Assembly (NCBI RefSeq): GCF_000765825.2
Contig: NZ_JRPE02000004.1
Coordinates: forward strand, 62,001 to 126,000
Reading direction: 5' to 3'
From: Helicobacter magdeburgensis
GTDB taxonomy: Bacteria; Campylobacterota; Campylobacteria; Campylobacterales; Helicobacteraceae
DNA: 64,000 bases
The position numbers and the translations under genes were made by a program. The notes beneath the pieces were generated by a model. That model made no database searches. It was given only the letters and a program-made list of their open reading frames with translations, and had not been told where the DNA came from. Shown here in pieces: positions 1-8,991 of this stretch (its first letter is position 1; every line of letters starts with the position of its first letter).

Positions 1-31
1 AAGTGTCAAGGATAAGATTAAATAAGGATTT

Positions 32-72
32 TAGATTCTACATTTAGGGCTTATGCCACATTGTAGAATCTA
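32..72. terminator. Hairpin built on an AGATTCT/AGAATCT pair
   Basis: TAGATTCTACA (32-42) is exactly complementary to TGTAGAATCTA (62-72), giving an 11-bp stem. The loop holds a smaller GGC/GCC stem around TTAT. No long T run follows directly, so intrinsic termination is inferred only from position and shape. It probably closes a transcript entering from outside the window. The rest of 1-278 shows no gene; it is AT-rich leader for the phosphoesterase downstream. Confidence 0.5.
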
Positions 73-278
73 CTCCTCACAAAAAACCTTCCTTTTAACT
101 TCAATCAATTTTCAACAATCTCTTTAACAAAGTATTTTCCACAAAAAATGATAGCCTTAATGGACTTTTGAGTATTGCTATCTTACAATACTCCCCTAGA
201 AATCAACCCATAAGCTTTGTAAATTACCACGCAACAAGGATTTATTAAAGCTTTCAAACCACTTCAATAAGGATTTTT

Positions 279-1436
279 ATGCAAGATGTGCCTGAGTTTG
301 CCCAAATGCAAAGTGCCATTTTTCCCTTTATGGGTTCTCTGCTTTTTATTATTCTCCATATTTATGTCTATAAAGCATTGTTAAAATCCCTTAGCACCAA
401 GCCTTTTGTCCGTCTAGTGTGGAAAATTTTTACCATCATTAATGCCCTGCATTGTATAGCATATCTCTTTTTACGTGATAATGCCAATGTCCCGCAGGTA
501 TATTATTTTCTACTCTCACTTTGTCTTGGCATTACTTTTTTCTTTGTTATGGCAGCTTTAATGTATCAAATCTGCTCACTTTTTATTATGACACTCCGCA
601 CAAAATCCGCACGCAGTAGGTGGCGACATAGAGTAAAGGTAGGAATATTTTGCCTTAGCCTTGTAATGCTTGTATTTGCCACTTATAATGGCACAAAGAA
701 GCCAGATATTATCCAACATAGCCTTGAGATTGAAGGGCTTAGCACGCCTCTTAAGGCAGTGGTGCTAAGTGATATTCATATCGGTGGACTTATGGAGCAG
801 AGCAAAACAAGGCAAATTGTAGAGATGACAAATGCCCTAAATGCCGATGTGATTTTTCTCGTAGGAGATATTGTAGATGCTAAATTAGAAGATGTTAAAA
901 ATAGCGTAGATGAGCTTAAGAATCTTCAGGCAACACAGGGTGTGTTTTATGTATTAGGTAATCACGAGTATTTTCACGATGTCGAAAATATCCTTGAAAA
1001 ATTAGAATCTTTAGGATTCCATATTCTCATCAATCAAAATTATGTGCTTGATAATACCATTAATATCGCTGGAATAGCAGACTTTATGGGGTGGCGTGTA
1101 GGCTACCTTGAGCCTAATATTGAGCAGACTTTTGAAGGCGTAGATTCTGCCTTGCCTACTATCTTGCTTTCTCATCAACCAAAAGTGATACATTATCTCA
1201 CTCCACCTTATGATAAAGTCAGCCTTGTTGTGAGCGGACACACACACGGGGGGCAGATTTTTCCATTTTCTTTAGCAATGCTTTTGCAACAGCCCTATAT
1301 CTCCGGACTCCACACACTTGAAAATTTAAGCAAAACACAAGTGTATGTTTCCCAAGGTGCAGGATTCTGGGGACCACCTATGCGGATAGGCAGTGAGCGA
1401 GAGATCACCCTCCTTGAACTCCTACCTCCAAAATAA
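279..1436 (+). CDS. Membrane-anchored metallophosphoesterase (YaeI/YkuE-like)
   Basis: Predicted calcineurin-like phosphoesterase facing the membrane surface. The first ~140 residues form about four hydrophobic segments. The catalytic domain then shows the family metal motifs in order: DIH with D165 and H167, GDIVD with D197, GNHE at 227-230, and GHTHGGQ from about 320. All metal-ligand positions look intact. Homologues often act on lipid A precursors or other phosphorylated lipids (as in UDP-diacylglucosamine hydrolases) or on unknown phosphomonoesters; the substrate cannot be told from sequence. The ATG follows AAGGA by a good spacing. It stands alone and converges on the next gene, with a hairpin between them. 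Confidence 0.85.
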   Translation: MQDVPEFAQMQSAIFPFMGSLLFIILHIYVYKALLKSLSTKPFVRLVWKIFTIINALHCIAYLFLRDNANVPQVYYFLLSLCLGITFFFVMAALMYQICSLFIMTLRTKSARSRWRHRVKVGIFCLSLVMLVFATYNGTKKPDIIQHSLEIEGLSTPLKAVVLSDIHIGGLMEQSKTRQIVEMTNALNADVIFLVGDIVDAKLEDVKNSVDELKNLQATQGVFYVLGNHEYFHDVENILEKLESLGFHILINQNYVLDNTINIAGIADFMGWRVGYLEPNIEQTFEGVDSALPTILLSHQPKVIHYLTPPYDKVSLVVSGHTHGGQIFPFSLAMLLQQPYISGLHTLENLSKTQVYVSQGAGFWGPPMRIGSEREITLLELLPPK

Positions 1437-1482
1437 ATACTGATTTTATTTTTAGGGAAGTTATATTTTGGCTTATCACATA

Positions 1483-1523
1483 AAGATTCTATTTTTATCT
1501 TTAGACACACAAAGTAGAATCTT
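1483..1523. terminator. Bidirectional hairpin between convergent genes
   Basis: AAGATTCTA (1483-1491) pairs with TAGAATCTT (1515-1523), a 9-bp stem with a 23-nt loop, in the 94-bp gap between two converging genes. Both arms are copies of the abundant AGAWTCT heptamer. A role as shared terminator is inferred from position. Confidence 0.45.
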
Positions 1524-1530
1524 GCAGAGC

Positions 1531-2247
1531 TTAATGAGACAACAAATCTTGTGATGTTGTTGAACTTGGTGCTTGTGGTGTTGATGCCCGTTCTTGCACA
1601 TCTTGCTCTTGCAGCTCATTCTCTTGTGTTGGGGTTAATACTTCTGGCTCCTTGGGAGTGATAATATCCTTGCTAGGGGATTGTTTCTTTTGCATTTTTT
1701 GGGCAAATTTATTTGACAAATAGCAATCCACATACACTCTAAACAAAGGCTCTTGTGCTTCAAAATTTGGCACAATCACAGAAAAATCAGCATTACTATC
1801 AGGCTCAATATCAATGTCAATACTCGTGCTTAGGGAGCTTTTTGGAAAAATGCTATTAAAATATTTCATAAACTTACTATCCTTCTCATCACGCACAGAA
1901 TCTACACTAATCAAACATTCATTAATAGGTGCTCTGCCTTTATTTGTAATATTTCCTGCGACAAAGAAACCTTTTGTATATTGCATAGGATACGCACTCA
2001 TCAAAGTAACATCTGTCTTATACAGCACATTTTTCATCATAAAATGCAAAACAAAAGGTGCGGCAAGAATGGCGATAATAGACAAGAAAAAGAAAAACCT
2101 TGCAATGAATCTCCGCCCACGCAAAAGCAGCCCTAAAGTAAAAAGCATAATAAAAATAAAAAAACCAATCAGTATTAAGCCTATCTCATAAACGGATAAA
2201 TAAGACACCATTTGGATAAGCAAAACCTTTAGCTTTTCAAACATCAT
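1531..2247 (-). CDS. DUF2393-type membrane protein
   Basis: 238 residues with two hydrophobic segments (about residues 18-40 and 48-70), followed by a soluble domain with alternating hydrophobic residues (about 75-185) and an E/Q/S/T-rich tail. The layout and the motif around YPMQYTKGFFVAGNITNKG resemble DUF2393, a family typical of Campylobacterota with no known function. The soluble part is probably an Ig-like or FxLYD-type beta fold outside the membrane. Two in-frame ATGs (2247 and 2244) follow AGGA; the second has better spacing. It lies 5-8 nt after hisIE, so it is likely the last gene of a hisIE transcript. Confidence 0.7.
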   Translation of the reverse strand: MMFEKLKVLLIQMVSYLSVYEIGLILIGFFIFIMLFTLGLLLRGRRFIARFFFFLSIIAILAAPFVLHFMMKNVLYKTDVTLMSAYPMQYTKGFFVAGNITNKGRAPINECLISVDSVRDEKDSKFMKYFNSIFPKSSLSTSIDIDIEPDSNADFSVIVPNFEAQEPLFRVYVDCYLSNKFAQKMQKKQSPSKDIITPKEPEVLTPTQENELQEQDVQERASTPQAPSSTTSQDLLSH

Positions 2248-2252
2248 ATATC

Positions 2253-2996
2253 CTAATGCGTTTGACGCGAGGCTTTCTCTTCTATGCCACTTTGCCCCTT
2301 GCGTCTTTTAAGCTCCTGCAATACACGCTCAGGGTTAATATGCTCTAAGGCTAAGCCCACCAAAATATGATAGAGCAAATCCGCACATTCATAGATAATT
2401 TCAGATTCCTGCCCATCTTTAATCGCAAAGCACAGCTCTCCTGCTTCTTCAATAATCTTTTTACAAATGCCATTTGCCCCTTTTGCAAATAAAGACGCAC
2501 TATAAGAAGTTTTGGGATTTTCGTGTTTTTTTTGCTCTATGATATGATACAGCTCATCAAGGATATGATAGATTCCATAAGGGCTTTGAATCTTTGGGGC
2601 TACTTGACTTACGCCATTAGATTGAGCCACTTCGCTTTTGCACCCATCTTTAGATTCATCTTTCATTTCGCTTGGGATAATGCGTTGAAAAAAGCAGCTT
2701 TTTTCTCCCGTATGACAAGCCACACCCTTTTGCTCCACGAGAAAAATCAAGCTATCATTATCACAATCAAGTCGCACTTCTTTGATTTTTTGTGTGTTGC
2801 CACTTTGTTCACCTTTTTGCCAGATTCTCTGCTTTGAGCGAGAAAAATAATGTGCGATTTGGCTTTGCAAAGAAAGCTCTAAAGATTGTTTAGAAGAATA
2901 CGCAAACATTAAAACTTCATTACTCCCCCACTCTTGAGTAATAGTGGGGATTAGCTCATACCGCTCCCAATCAATCTTTTCTAGCACATCACGCAT
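2253..2996 (-). CDS. hisIE: Bifunctional phosphoribosyl-AMP cyclohydrolase / phosphoribosyl-ATP pyrophosphatase
   Basis: Catalyses steps 2 and 3 of histidine biosynthesis in the cytoplasm. The N-terminal HisI half has the metal-binding DCDND segment and the zinc motif CHTGEKSCF. The C-terminal HisE half (about 150-240) has the EEAGE helix and ECADLLYH, which carry the Mg-binding acidic residues of the MazG-like fold. A linker of about 35 residues between the halves (KDESKDG... through PKIQSP) is longer than usual, making 247 residues against about 200-220 for many HisIE proteins. It starts 3 nt after the SPFH gene stop, so it probably belongs to the same operon. H. pylori lacks this pathway, which points to an enterohepatic species. 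Confidence 0.93.
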   Translation of the reverse strand: MRDVLEKIDWERYELIPTITQEWGSNEVLMFAYSSKQSLELSLQSQIAHYFSRSKQRIWQKGEQSGNTQKIKEVRLDCDNDSLIFLVEQKGVACHTGEKSCFFQRIIPSEMKDESKDGCKSEVAQSNGVSQVAPKIQSPYGIYHILDELYHIIEQKKHENPKTSYSASLFAKGANGICKKIIEEAGELCFAIKDGQESEIIYECADLLYHILVGLALEHINPERVLQELKRRKGQSGIEEKASRQTH

Positions 2997-2999
2997 ATA

Positions 3000-4130
3000 T
3001 TACTGCCCTACGACACTGCTTTTTTGCTTATTTTTAGAATCTACCCAAATATTTGGCACAGCCCCACCGGGAGTTAAGAATATTTGTGCGTTTGTATTTT
3101 CTTTTAACGCCTCATTAAACTTGCCCTGCGTTTCAATTTGCCGCAATTCAAGCAATCGTTGAGAGAGGCTTTCATTCACAAGGCGGTTTGCCTGACTTTG
3201 ACCTTTGGCTTCAATCTCTAGTGCATCTGCCTTACCCTTTGCCCTTTCACGCAAGGCATTTGCCTCTTCTTTTGCCTTTTGCGCGTCCCTTTTAGCAAGT
3301 TCCACACCTTCAATTCTCGTTTTCACCTGCTCTGGCAACACAATCTCACGCAACTGGATAGATACAAGCTTCACAGGCTGATTTGGCGTTGTATCAAGCT
3401 TACCTTTAAAACCATTATAGATAAGATTTGCCACTTCATCGCGTTTTGTCGGTAGCTCCTCTGTGGGGTAATTCCCAACAGCACTTCTTACCACATCACG
3501 AATGACGGGATTGATGATTTTTTGCTCCCACGCCATACCATACTCTGCAATAGTCGCAGGGACTTTTTCACGCTCAAGCTGATACTGCACGGTGAGTTCA
3601 ATTGAGATTGTCATACCGCTTGTATCCATAACATTAATCGCATCATTACGCAAAATGCTTGATTCTCGTCCTACATTTCCCATATCCTCGCTACGAGAGA
3701 AGTTAATCGTCCTTACCTTTGTATCCACTAAAATCACATCTTGGATAATAGGCATAAAAAAGTGAAGTCCGGGATCAAGCGGCTTAGGGTCATACTGCCC
3801 TGTTGTTACTTTAATGCCAACTTCCCCCGCATTGACAATCACAAAAGGACGCGCAGCGATAAAAATCACAATCAATAAAACAACGATAATAATCACGCCA
3901 AGCGACTTACCACTAGGCATTGAGGGCATAGGCATATCAAGGTTAAATCCACTGCCACCACGATTATTGTTGTTATTTGGGCGATTATTGCCACCATTAC
4001 CACCACCGCCATTATTGCGATTGCCACCACCACTATTTTGGTTTCTTGGCTGCTGATTATCGCTAGAGCCTTTTTTTTCATCAAGTTCGGCTCGTTTTTT
4101 CTTCAAATGCTCGTTTAAATCAATAGGCAT
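3000..4130 (-). CDS. SPFH/prohibitin family membrane protein
   Basis: 376 residues. The first ~70 are charged and then very rich in Gly and Asn (NNGGGGNGGNN-type), followed by one transmembrane helix (about 77-97) and a typical SPFH/band-7 domain beginning VNAGEVGIKVTTGQ. A long Ala/Lys/Glu coiled coil (ELAKRDAQKAKEEANALRE) follows, then a tail that includes IFLTPGGAVPNIWVDS. This is the HflK/prohibitin-like layout; H. pylori has a similar protein. SPFH proteins form rings or cages at the inner membrane and modulate proteases such as FtsH. A clear TAAGGAG ribosome site precedes the ATG. The Gly/Asn-rich cytoplasmic segment is low complexity and may differ between strains. Confidence 0.85.
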   Translation of the reverse strand: MPIDLNEHLKKKRAELDEKKGSSDNQQPRNQNSGGGNRNNGGGGNGGNNRPNNNNNRGGSGFNLDMPMPSMPSGKSLGVIIIVVLLIVIFIAARPFVIVNAGEVGIKVTTGQYDPKPLDPGLHFFMPIIQDVILVDTKVRTINFSRSEDMGNVGRESSILRNDAINVMDTSGMTISIELTVQYQLEREKVPATIAEYGMAWEQKIINPVIRDVVRSAVGNYPTEELPTKRDEVANLIYNGFKGKLDTTPNQPVKLVSIQLREIVLPEQVKTRIEGVELAKRDAQKAKEEANALRERAKGKADALEIEAKGQSQANRLVNESLSQRLLELRQIETQGKFNEALKENTNAQIFLTPGGAVPNIWVDSKNKQKSSVVGQ

Positions 4131-4139
4131 TGTTACTCC

Positions 4140-5063
4140 TTAATCTATATAAGTTAAATAATGAGAATATTTTGGATTTTCACCATTGACAACATCAAAA
4201 TATGCTTGTTGCAATTTCTTTGTCAAATCCCCAGCCTTGCCATTGCCAATAACTCTCGCATCAAGCTCACGCACAGGCGTAATCTCTGCTGCCGTCCCTG
4301 TAAAAAAGGCTTCATCAGCGATATATACTTCATCTCGTGTAATGCGTCTTTGTTCTACGCTTAAGCCCATATCCTTAGCTATCTCAATAGTTGTGGCTTG
4401 TGTGATAGATTCTAGTGTATTATCATAGGGTGGGGTAATGAGCTTACCATTCCTTACGATAAAAAAGCACTCGCCACTACCTTCTGCCACAAAACCATTA
4501 TCATCAAGTAATAATGCCTCATCGCACCCACAAGCCAATGCTTCGTGCTTTGCCATTTGTGAGTTAAGATAATTTGCCGCCGCCTTTGCTTTACCCATAA
4601 ATGACTTTGTAGGATTCCGCACAAAAGAGCTTGTTTTGACTTTAATTCCATTATTTAAGCCTTCTTCACCAAGATACGCTCCCCACTCCCAAGCGGCAAT
4701 TGCGACATTCACCGGTGCGTTAATGTGATTTAGCCCCATAACACCATAGCCAAGATAAATAATAGGGCGGATATACACATTGCCTTTATATTCATCTTTA
4801 TTTGCCTTCAAAAGCTCCACTTGAGCTTTTTCTAGCTCATCTTGCGTAAAGGGCGATTTAATACAAACAATCTTAGCTGAATCTAAAAGCCTTTTTGTAT
4901 GCTCCTTTAAGCGAAAAATCGCCAAGCCTTTTTTTGTCATATATGCTCTTGTGCCTTCAAAAACGGCATTTCCATAATGCAAAGTATGGCTCAAAATATG
5001 CGTAGTAGCTTCTGCCCACGGGATAAGCTTACCATCTTTCCAAATATATTTTGCTTCTTTCAT
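4140..5063 (-). CDS. ilvE: Branched-chain amino acid aminotransferase
   Basis: Fold-type IV PLP enzyme that performs the last step of Leu, Ile and Val synthesis. Seen are HYGNAVFEGTRAY near the N-terminus, the PLP-lysine region MGKAKAAANYLNS near residue 160, the GSGECFFIV loop and the TGTAAEITPV cofactor-phosphate motif near 250. I place the start at 5063 (MKEAKYIWKDGK): it begins at the conserved N-terminus and follows TAAGGAG, whereas an upstream start would add 17 non-conserved residues. 307 residues is the normal family length. Ten bases separate it from the SPFH gene, so they are probably co-transcribed. Confidence 0.95.
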   Translation of the reverse strand: MKEAKYIWKDGKLIPWAEATTHILSHTLHYGNAVFEGTRAYMTKKGLAIFRLKEHTKRLLDSAKIVCIKSPFTQDELEKAQVELLKANKDEYKGNVYIRPIIYLGYGVMGLNHINAPVNVAIAAWEWGAYLGEEGLNNGIKVKTSSFVRNPTKSFMGKAKAAANYLNSQMAKHEALACGCDEALLLDDNGFVAEGSGECFFIVRNGKLITPPYDNTLESITQATTIEIAKDMGLSVEQRRITRDEVYIADEAFFTGTAAEITPVRELDARVIGNGKAGDLTKKLQQAYFDVVNGENPKYSHYLTYID

Positions 5064-5133
5064 TGAAGATACTCTCCTTATTGTGAATCTAAACAATGTC
5101 GCAGATTGTAGCAAAAGTTTTATAATATTCTAA

Positions 5134-7170
5134 CTATGCCAAATCACTATTTTTCTGCTCTAATTCCAAATATTGCGTGATTTTAGAATCTAGCTCCTTT
5201 TCCACTTCTGCTAGCTCCGTTGCCAAGACACTAATACCTTGCTGCTGATAGGTTTGTGGGTTGCTAAGGGCAGTTTGCAGGGCTTTTTGCCTAGATTCTA
5301 GCACTTCAATCTCTTGGGGCAGAATCTGCAATGCCCTTTGCTCGTTGTAGCTTAGCTTTTTTGCTTTTTTCACAGGGGCAGATTCTATGGGAGCAGATTC
5401 TGTATGCTGTGATTGAATCTTGGGCTTAGAATCTGCACTCAAAGATTCTAATTTCTCAAGCTCTAACAAACTTTCATTCATCTCCAAATACTCGCTATAA
5501 AGCATATGTGTCTGCACCACTTTGCCGCCCCCTTCAAAGACAAGCAGTTTTTGGGCGAGTTTATCCACAAAATACCTATCGTGGCTTACAAATACAACCG
5601 CACAATTCAGGCTTAAAAGATATTCCTCCACAATATTAATCGTTTGTATATCTAAATCATTTGTTGGCTCATCAAGGATAAACACATCAACTTCCTTGGT
5701 AAAAAGCAAAGCTAGGGCTACGCGGTTTTTCTCCCCACCGCTAAGAGAGCCTATTTTTTGCGTTAAAAACTCTTTTGGAAATAAAAAGTTTTTCAAATAC
5801 CCATAAACGTGTAAATGCTTCCCACGCACTTCAATATATTCCCCACCATTTGGACAAAAAGTCTCTAGCAAATCCTTATCATCTTCAAGTAAAGCTGTGT
5901 GCTGATCAAAATAGCCTATGCGTATATCGCCTACCTTTACCACACCTGAATCTGCCTTGTCTTGCCCTAGCAGAATTTTTAAAAAGCTTGACTTGCCCGA
6001 GCCATTTTTACCAACAATGGCGATTTTATCATTCCGCAGGATTCTTAAGTTTAAATCTTTTATTAGAATCTTGCCACCTATATTTTTACACAAATGCTCT
6101 ATCTCAAAAAGGCATTTTTGATTATTTACACTTTCACGCTTATTAAAGCTTTTCTGCTCTCTTTCAAGCTCAAGTCGCATTTTGCGTATCACAGATGGAT
6201 TGTGCTTTGCCTCTTCACGCATAGCTAAGATTCTATTTTTTCGCCCCTCATTGCGTTTTAGCCTTGCTTTCACACCTTGCCGTAGCCATTGCTCTTCACT
6301 TTTTAGAATCTTAAGGAGTTTTTGATGGGCTTGACTTAAATGCCTTAACATTTCCTCTTTTTTGGCTAGATAGTCTAAATACCCGCCATCAAAACTTGTC
6401 AAATGAGCGCAATCAATCTCAATAATGCGTGTAGCTACTCTGTCAATAAAATATCTATCGTGGCTAATAAATACAAGTGTAAAGCGGGATTTTAAAATAA
6501 AATTCTCCAAAAATGCCACCATTTGCGTATCAAGGTGGTTTGTAGGCTCATCAAGCAATAAAATATCGCAAGGTTGCAATAAAATACTCGCTAATGCGAT
6601 TTTTTTCTGCTCCCCTCCACTTAGAGAATTTGCAAGCCTATCTCTAAAAACTTGTAATCCAAAATGCTCTAAAATTTCTTCTGCTCTTTTCTGTAAATCC
6701 CAGCCATTGTTGTCATCTAAGAAGGCACTAAGTCTTGCGTATTCATCTAACATCTCTTTATGCGTGTTTTGCATTGTCTTTTTGGGCGTGTTTGAGGTTT
6801 GAGAATCTTGGCGAGAGGCGTGATATGTAGAATCTTGTGTCATTGAAAGCTTGTTGTTTATCTCTTGCAGGGCGTTATGAGCTTTTGTTATCTCACTCAT
6901 AGATTCTACAAGCACATCATACACACTTGCATTTGCCTTAAAGATAGGCTTTTGCTCTAAGGATAGAATCTTAAGATTTTTAACACTTATTCTCTCACCG
7001 CCATCTATCTCTAGCCCTCCGGCAATAATCTGCAATAAACTTGACTTGCCCGAGCCATTTTGACCAATAACCGCAATGCGTTCATATTGAGAGATATTAA
7101 GACTTGCTTGTTTGAGAATAACTTTATTATCGTATTGCTTATGTATATCTTGGAGCGATAAAAGATTCAT
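5134..7170 (-). CDS. ABC-F family ATPase (Uup-like)
   Basis: Soluble protein with two ABC ATPase domains and no membrane segments. The first domain has GQNGSGKSS and LSGGEQKK, the second GKNGSGKSS and LSGGEKNR; both have DEPTNHLD or DEPTNDLD Walker B regions. A basic linker lies between them (KARLKRNEGRKNRILAMREEAK). The C-terminus ends in a predicted coiled coil, as in Uup. ABC-F proteins act on the ribosome E-site or, for Uup, on DNA and ribosome assembly. Residues ~100-140 and ~575-610 contain Ser/Thr/Gln-rich insertions, the second packed with AGATTCT/AGAATCT heptamers. The start at 7170 (MNLLSLQDIH) fits the family and leaves 1 nt after the upstream stop; the longer frame would overlap that gene by 80 nt. 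Confidence 0.9.
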   Translation of the reverse strand: MNLLSLQDIHKQYDNKVILKQASLNISQYERIAVIGQNGSGKSSLLQIIAGGLEIDGGERISVKNLKILSLEQKPIFKANASVYDVLVESMSEITKAHNALQEINNKLSMTQDSTYHASRQDSQTSNTPKKTMQNTHKEMLDEYARLSAFLDDNNGWDLQKRAEEILEHFGLQVFRDRLANSLSGGEQKKIALASILLQPCDILLLDEPTNHLDTQMVAFLENFILKSRFTLVFISHDRYFIDRVATRIIEIDCAHLTSFDGGYLDYLAKKEEMLRHLSQAHQKLLKILKSEEQWLRQGVKARLKRNEGRKNRILAMREEAKHNPSVIRKMRLELEREQKSFNKRESVNNQKCLFEIEHLCKNIGGKILIKDLNLRILRNDKIAIVGKNGSGKSSFLKILLGQDKADSGVVKVGDIRIGYFDQHTALLEDDKDLLETFCPNGGEYIEVRGKHLHVYGYLKNFLFPKEFLTQKIGSLSGGEKNRVALALLFTKEVDVFILDEPTNDLDIQTINIVEEYLLSLNCAVVFVSHDRYFVDKLAQKLLVFEGGGKVVQTHMLYSEYLEMNESLLELEKLESLSADSKPKIQSQHTESAPIESAPVKKAKKLSYNEQRALQILPQEIEVLESRQKALQTALSNPQTYQQQGISVLATELAEVEKELDSKITQYLELEQKNSDLA

Positions 7171-7171
7171 C

Positions 7172-8644
7172 TCAAAATTCAAAAGTCTTGATTTGCGCGA
7201 GTGATAAAAGGGCGAAATTTGTTTGCTTATTTTTCTTGGATTCTTTACCAATTTTTATGATAGAGGCGGGTTTTTGAAACTTCAGTTCAGAATCTATGTA
7301 GATAAGCTCAAAAGTCTGGCGATTTACCGCACTAAAATATTCAATCTCTTTGTGGTAAATCACAACATTATGAAACTTACTCGCTGACATAATCTTAATT
7401 TTCAAATCCAAGCTAAAAGCGGGATTATCCGAAAAAATCAAAAAATTCTTAGCATTTTTTGCCATATACTTGTTGTAATATTGATAAACCTGATATTCAT
7501 TATCGCGTAATTTGCCCTTATCAAGCATTTTGGTGTGATTGCCCAAAAATGTCATTGCACAAAATGGACTATTAATATTATGCTTAAAAAAGACATTTTT
7601 AATCGCTAAAGATGACATACCAAGCTTCCATAGCTTATTATCAATATGTGTGGCACAAATATCCATTGCATCTTTTGTTTTATTGATAAGTATCTCATAC
7701 ATCTTATTAAACACGCCCTCAAACTTTATGAGATTCTCTTTCTTAAAATTCTCCGCAAGAGCTTTTAGTCTATCAATAGTCGCACTGATAATTTTAATAT
7801 CAGATTCAGCTTTTGTAATCACCGCTCTTGTTCTCACCTTACGCTCTTCTAGTGCTTTTGGATCACCCTTTTTAGCATCAAGCTTAGCTTGGATTGAACG
7901 CAATTCCATTGAGCCTACGCGAATCTTATTTTGCATAGAAAGCTTTTTTTCATTAAATGTTTCAATCGCCCTTATCACGCCCTTGTAATGATACTGCACA
8001 TCAAGGAAGCATTCTTGGTAAATTTTATCGGGCGTCAAGTTAGTGTTTGTTTGAAATTGCCTATAAGAATACTCTAATTTTTTAAGCACCTGCATATCAT
8101 CAGCAAAATTATCAATCGTAATATGTCTATCATTAAACACAAGATAATCAATCGCCTTTGAAAGATAGGGCTTAACAATAACATAATTTATCTTCGTCTG
8201 CTGGTCCTGCCCCTCTTCTTCCATACCAGAAATAGCTGTGAGTGCGTGAAACTCTTCTTGAAAATAGTCTTTTATCGTTTCAGGGATTGGTGTGCTTAGC
8301 TGAATACTATTGAGTTTAAGGTAATTTGTCTCGGCAAAAATCTGCTTAGCAATGGCAGCCTTTGCATCTGCCTCTTTACTTTTTAGCTCATCATCAGTAT
8401 TTGTCCGCCAAAAGTCAATCTCGCGTATCAGCCCATTCTCCGGGAAACTTTGATACCTAGAAGCCTTGCAATCCGTAATGACATATCCATTATCATCAAG
8501 GCGAAATTCCACAAGCATTCCCGCACTTGGCATCATTCTTTGATCGTGCCAACTTGTATTGCGTAGCTCAAAAATCTTCTTAGAAGCATTCACAACAACG
8601 CCATTTTTGGTTTGATTAGAATATCTCAATATCTTGCCATGCAT
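7172..8644 (-). CDS. Unrecognised 490-residue protein, possible OB-like N-terminus and receiver-like C-terminus
   Basis: I do not recognise a named function. Residues 1-65 look like a small beta barrel of the cold-shock/OB kind (MHGKILRYSNQTKNGVVV, then SAGMLVEFRLDDNGYV). The middle is helical, with a likely coiled coil at about 225-310 rich in Lys, Glu and Arg. Residues ~400-470 follow the strand-helix rhythm of a response-regulator receiver domain: NFLIFSDNPAF, a helix, VVIYHKEIEYF, then FELIYIDSEL. The first acidic pocket is reduced to one Asp, while YID sits where the phospho-acceptor would be. No signal peptide or membrane segment is visible. It ends 1 nt before the ABC-F start, so the two are probably co-expressed. 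Confidence 0.75.
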   Translation of the reverse strand: MHGKILRYSNQTKNGVVVNASKKIFELRNTSWHDQRMMPSAGMLVEFRLDDNGYVITDCKASRYQSFPENGLIREIDFWRTNTDDELKSKEADAKAAIAKQIFAETNYLKLNSIQLSTPIPETIKDYFQEEFHALTAISGMEEEGQDQQTKINYVIVKPYLSKAIDYLVFNDRHITIDNFADDMQVLKKLEYSYRQFQTNTNLTPDKIYQECFLDVQYHYKGVIRAIETFNEKKLSMQNKIRVGSMELRSIQAKLDAKKGDPKALEERKVRTRAVITKAESDIKIISATIDRLKALAENFKKENLIKFEGVFNKMYEILINKTKDAMDICATHIDNKLWKLGMSSLAIKNVFFKHNINSPFCAMTFLGNHTKMLDKGKLRDNEYQVYQYYNKYMAKNAKNFLIFSDNPAFSLDLKIKIMSASKFHNVVIYHKEIEYFSAVNRQTFELIYIDSELKFQKPASIIKIGKESKKNKQTNFALLSLAQIKTFEF

Positions 8645-8955
8645 ATATATTCCTTACAAAACGAATCTTTAAAACTCTATCCCACAAAAACACAAAGCTC
8701 ACATTCTAGCCAAATAAAAATAAAAAACTCATTAGTAAAAATCTCAAATTCTTTATGATATAATACCAAATTTTTTAGCCCAATGCGTGAATCCCCGCGA
8801 ATCTCATAGAGCAATCTTAAGAAATATAAGAAGAACTTAAATTAAATTTTAAATTTTTCTTCAATATCTTTAAGGAGTCTCAAAGATTCCAAGGCTCATT
8901 CAAAGCATTCTTGCAGGCTAATCAATCAGCATTATTGAATACTAAAGGATAACTC
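8645..8955. other. Divergent intergenic region upstream of ftsK
   Basis: About 311 bases without a convincing gene, between the minus-strand 490-residue protein and ftsK. It contains an extended -10 (TGATATAAT) on the plus strand, a strongly AT-rich block near 8825-8865, and AAGGAG near 8873 that is not followed by an ATG. A transcript from 8770 would have a leader of about 185 nt. A possible eight-codon leader peptide at 8783 has no ribosome site and was not annotated. Confidence 0.5.
8757..8764 (+). promoter_or_regulatory. Extended -10 promoter element, probably for ftsK
   Basis: TGATATAAT matches an extended -10 box of the housekeeping sigma factor (TATAAT at 8759-8764). No clear -35 hexamer is seen, which is usual for Helicobacter promoters. 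Assigned to ftsK by orientation only. Confidence 0.45.
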
Positions 8956-8991
8956 ATCAAAAAACTATACTTATATATTGCATTAAATATT

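Noticed and set aside
7171-7251. Longer ABC-F start with 27 extra residues
   Set aside because: It would overlap the upstream gene by 80 nt and precede the family N-terminus MNLLSLQDI; no ribosome site supports it.
8783-8809. Eight-codon leader peptide before ftsK
   Set aside because: No ribosome site and no attenuator-like structure was found.
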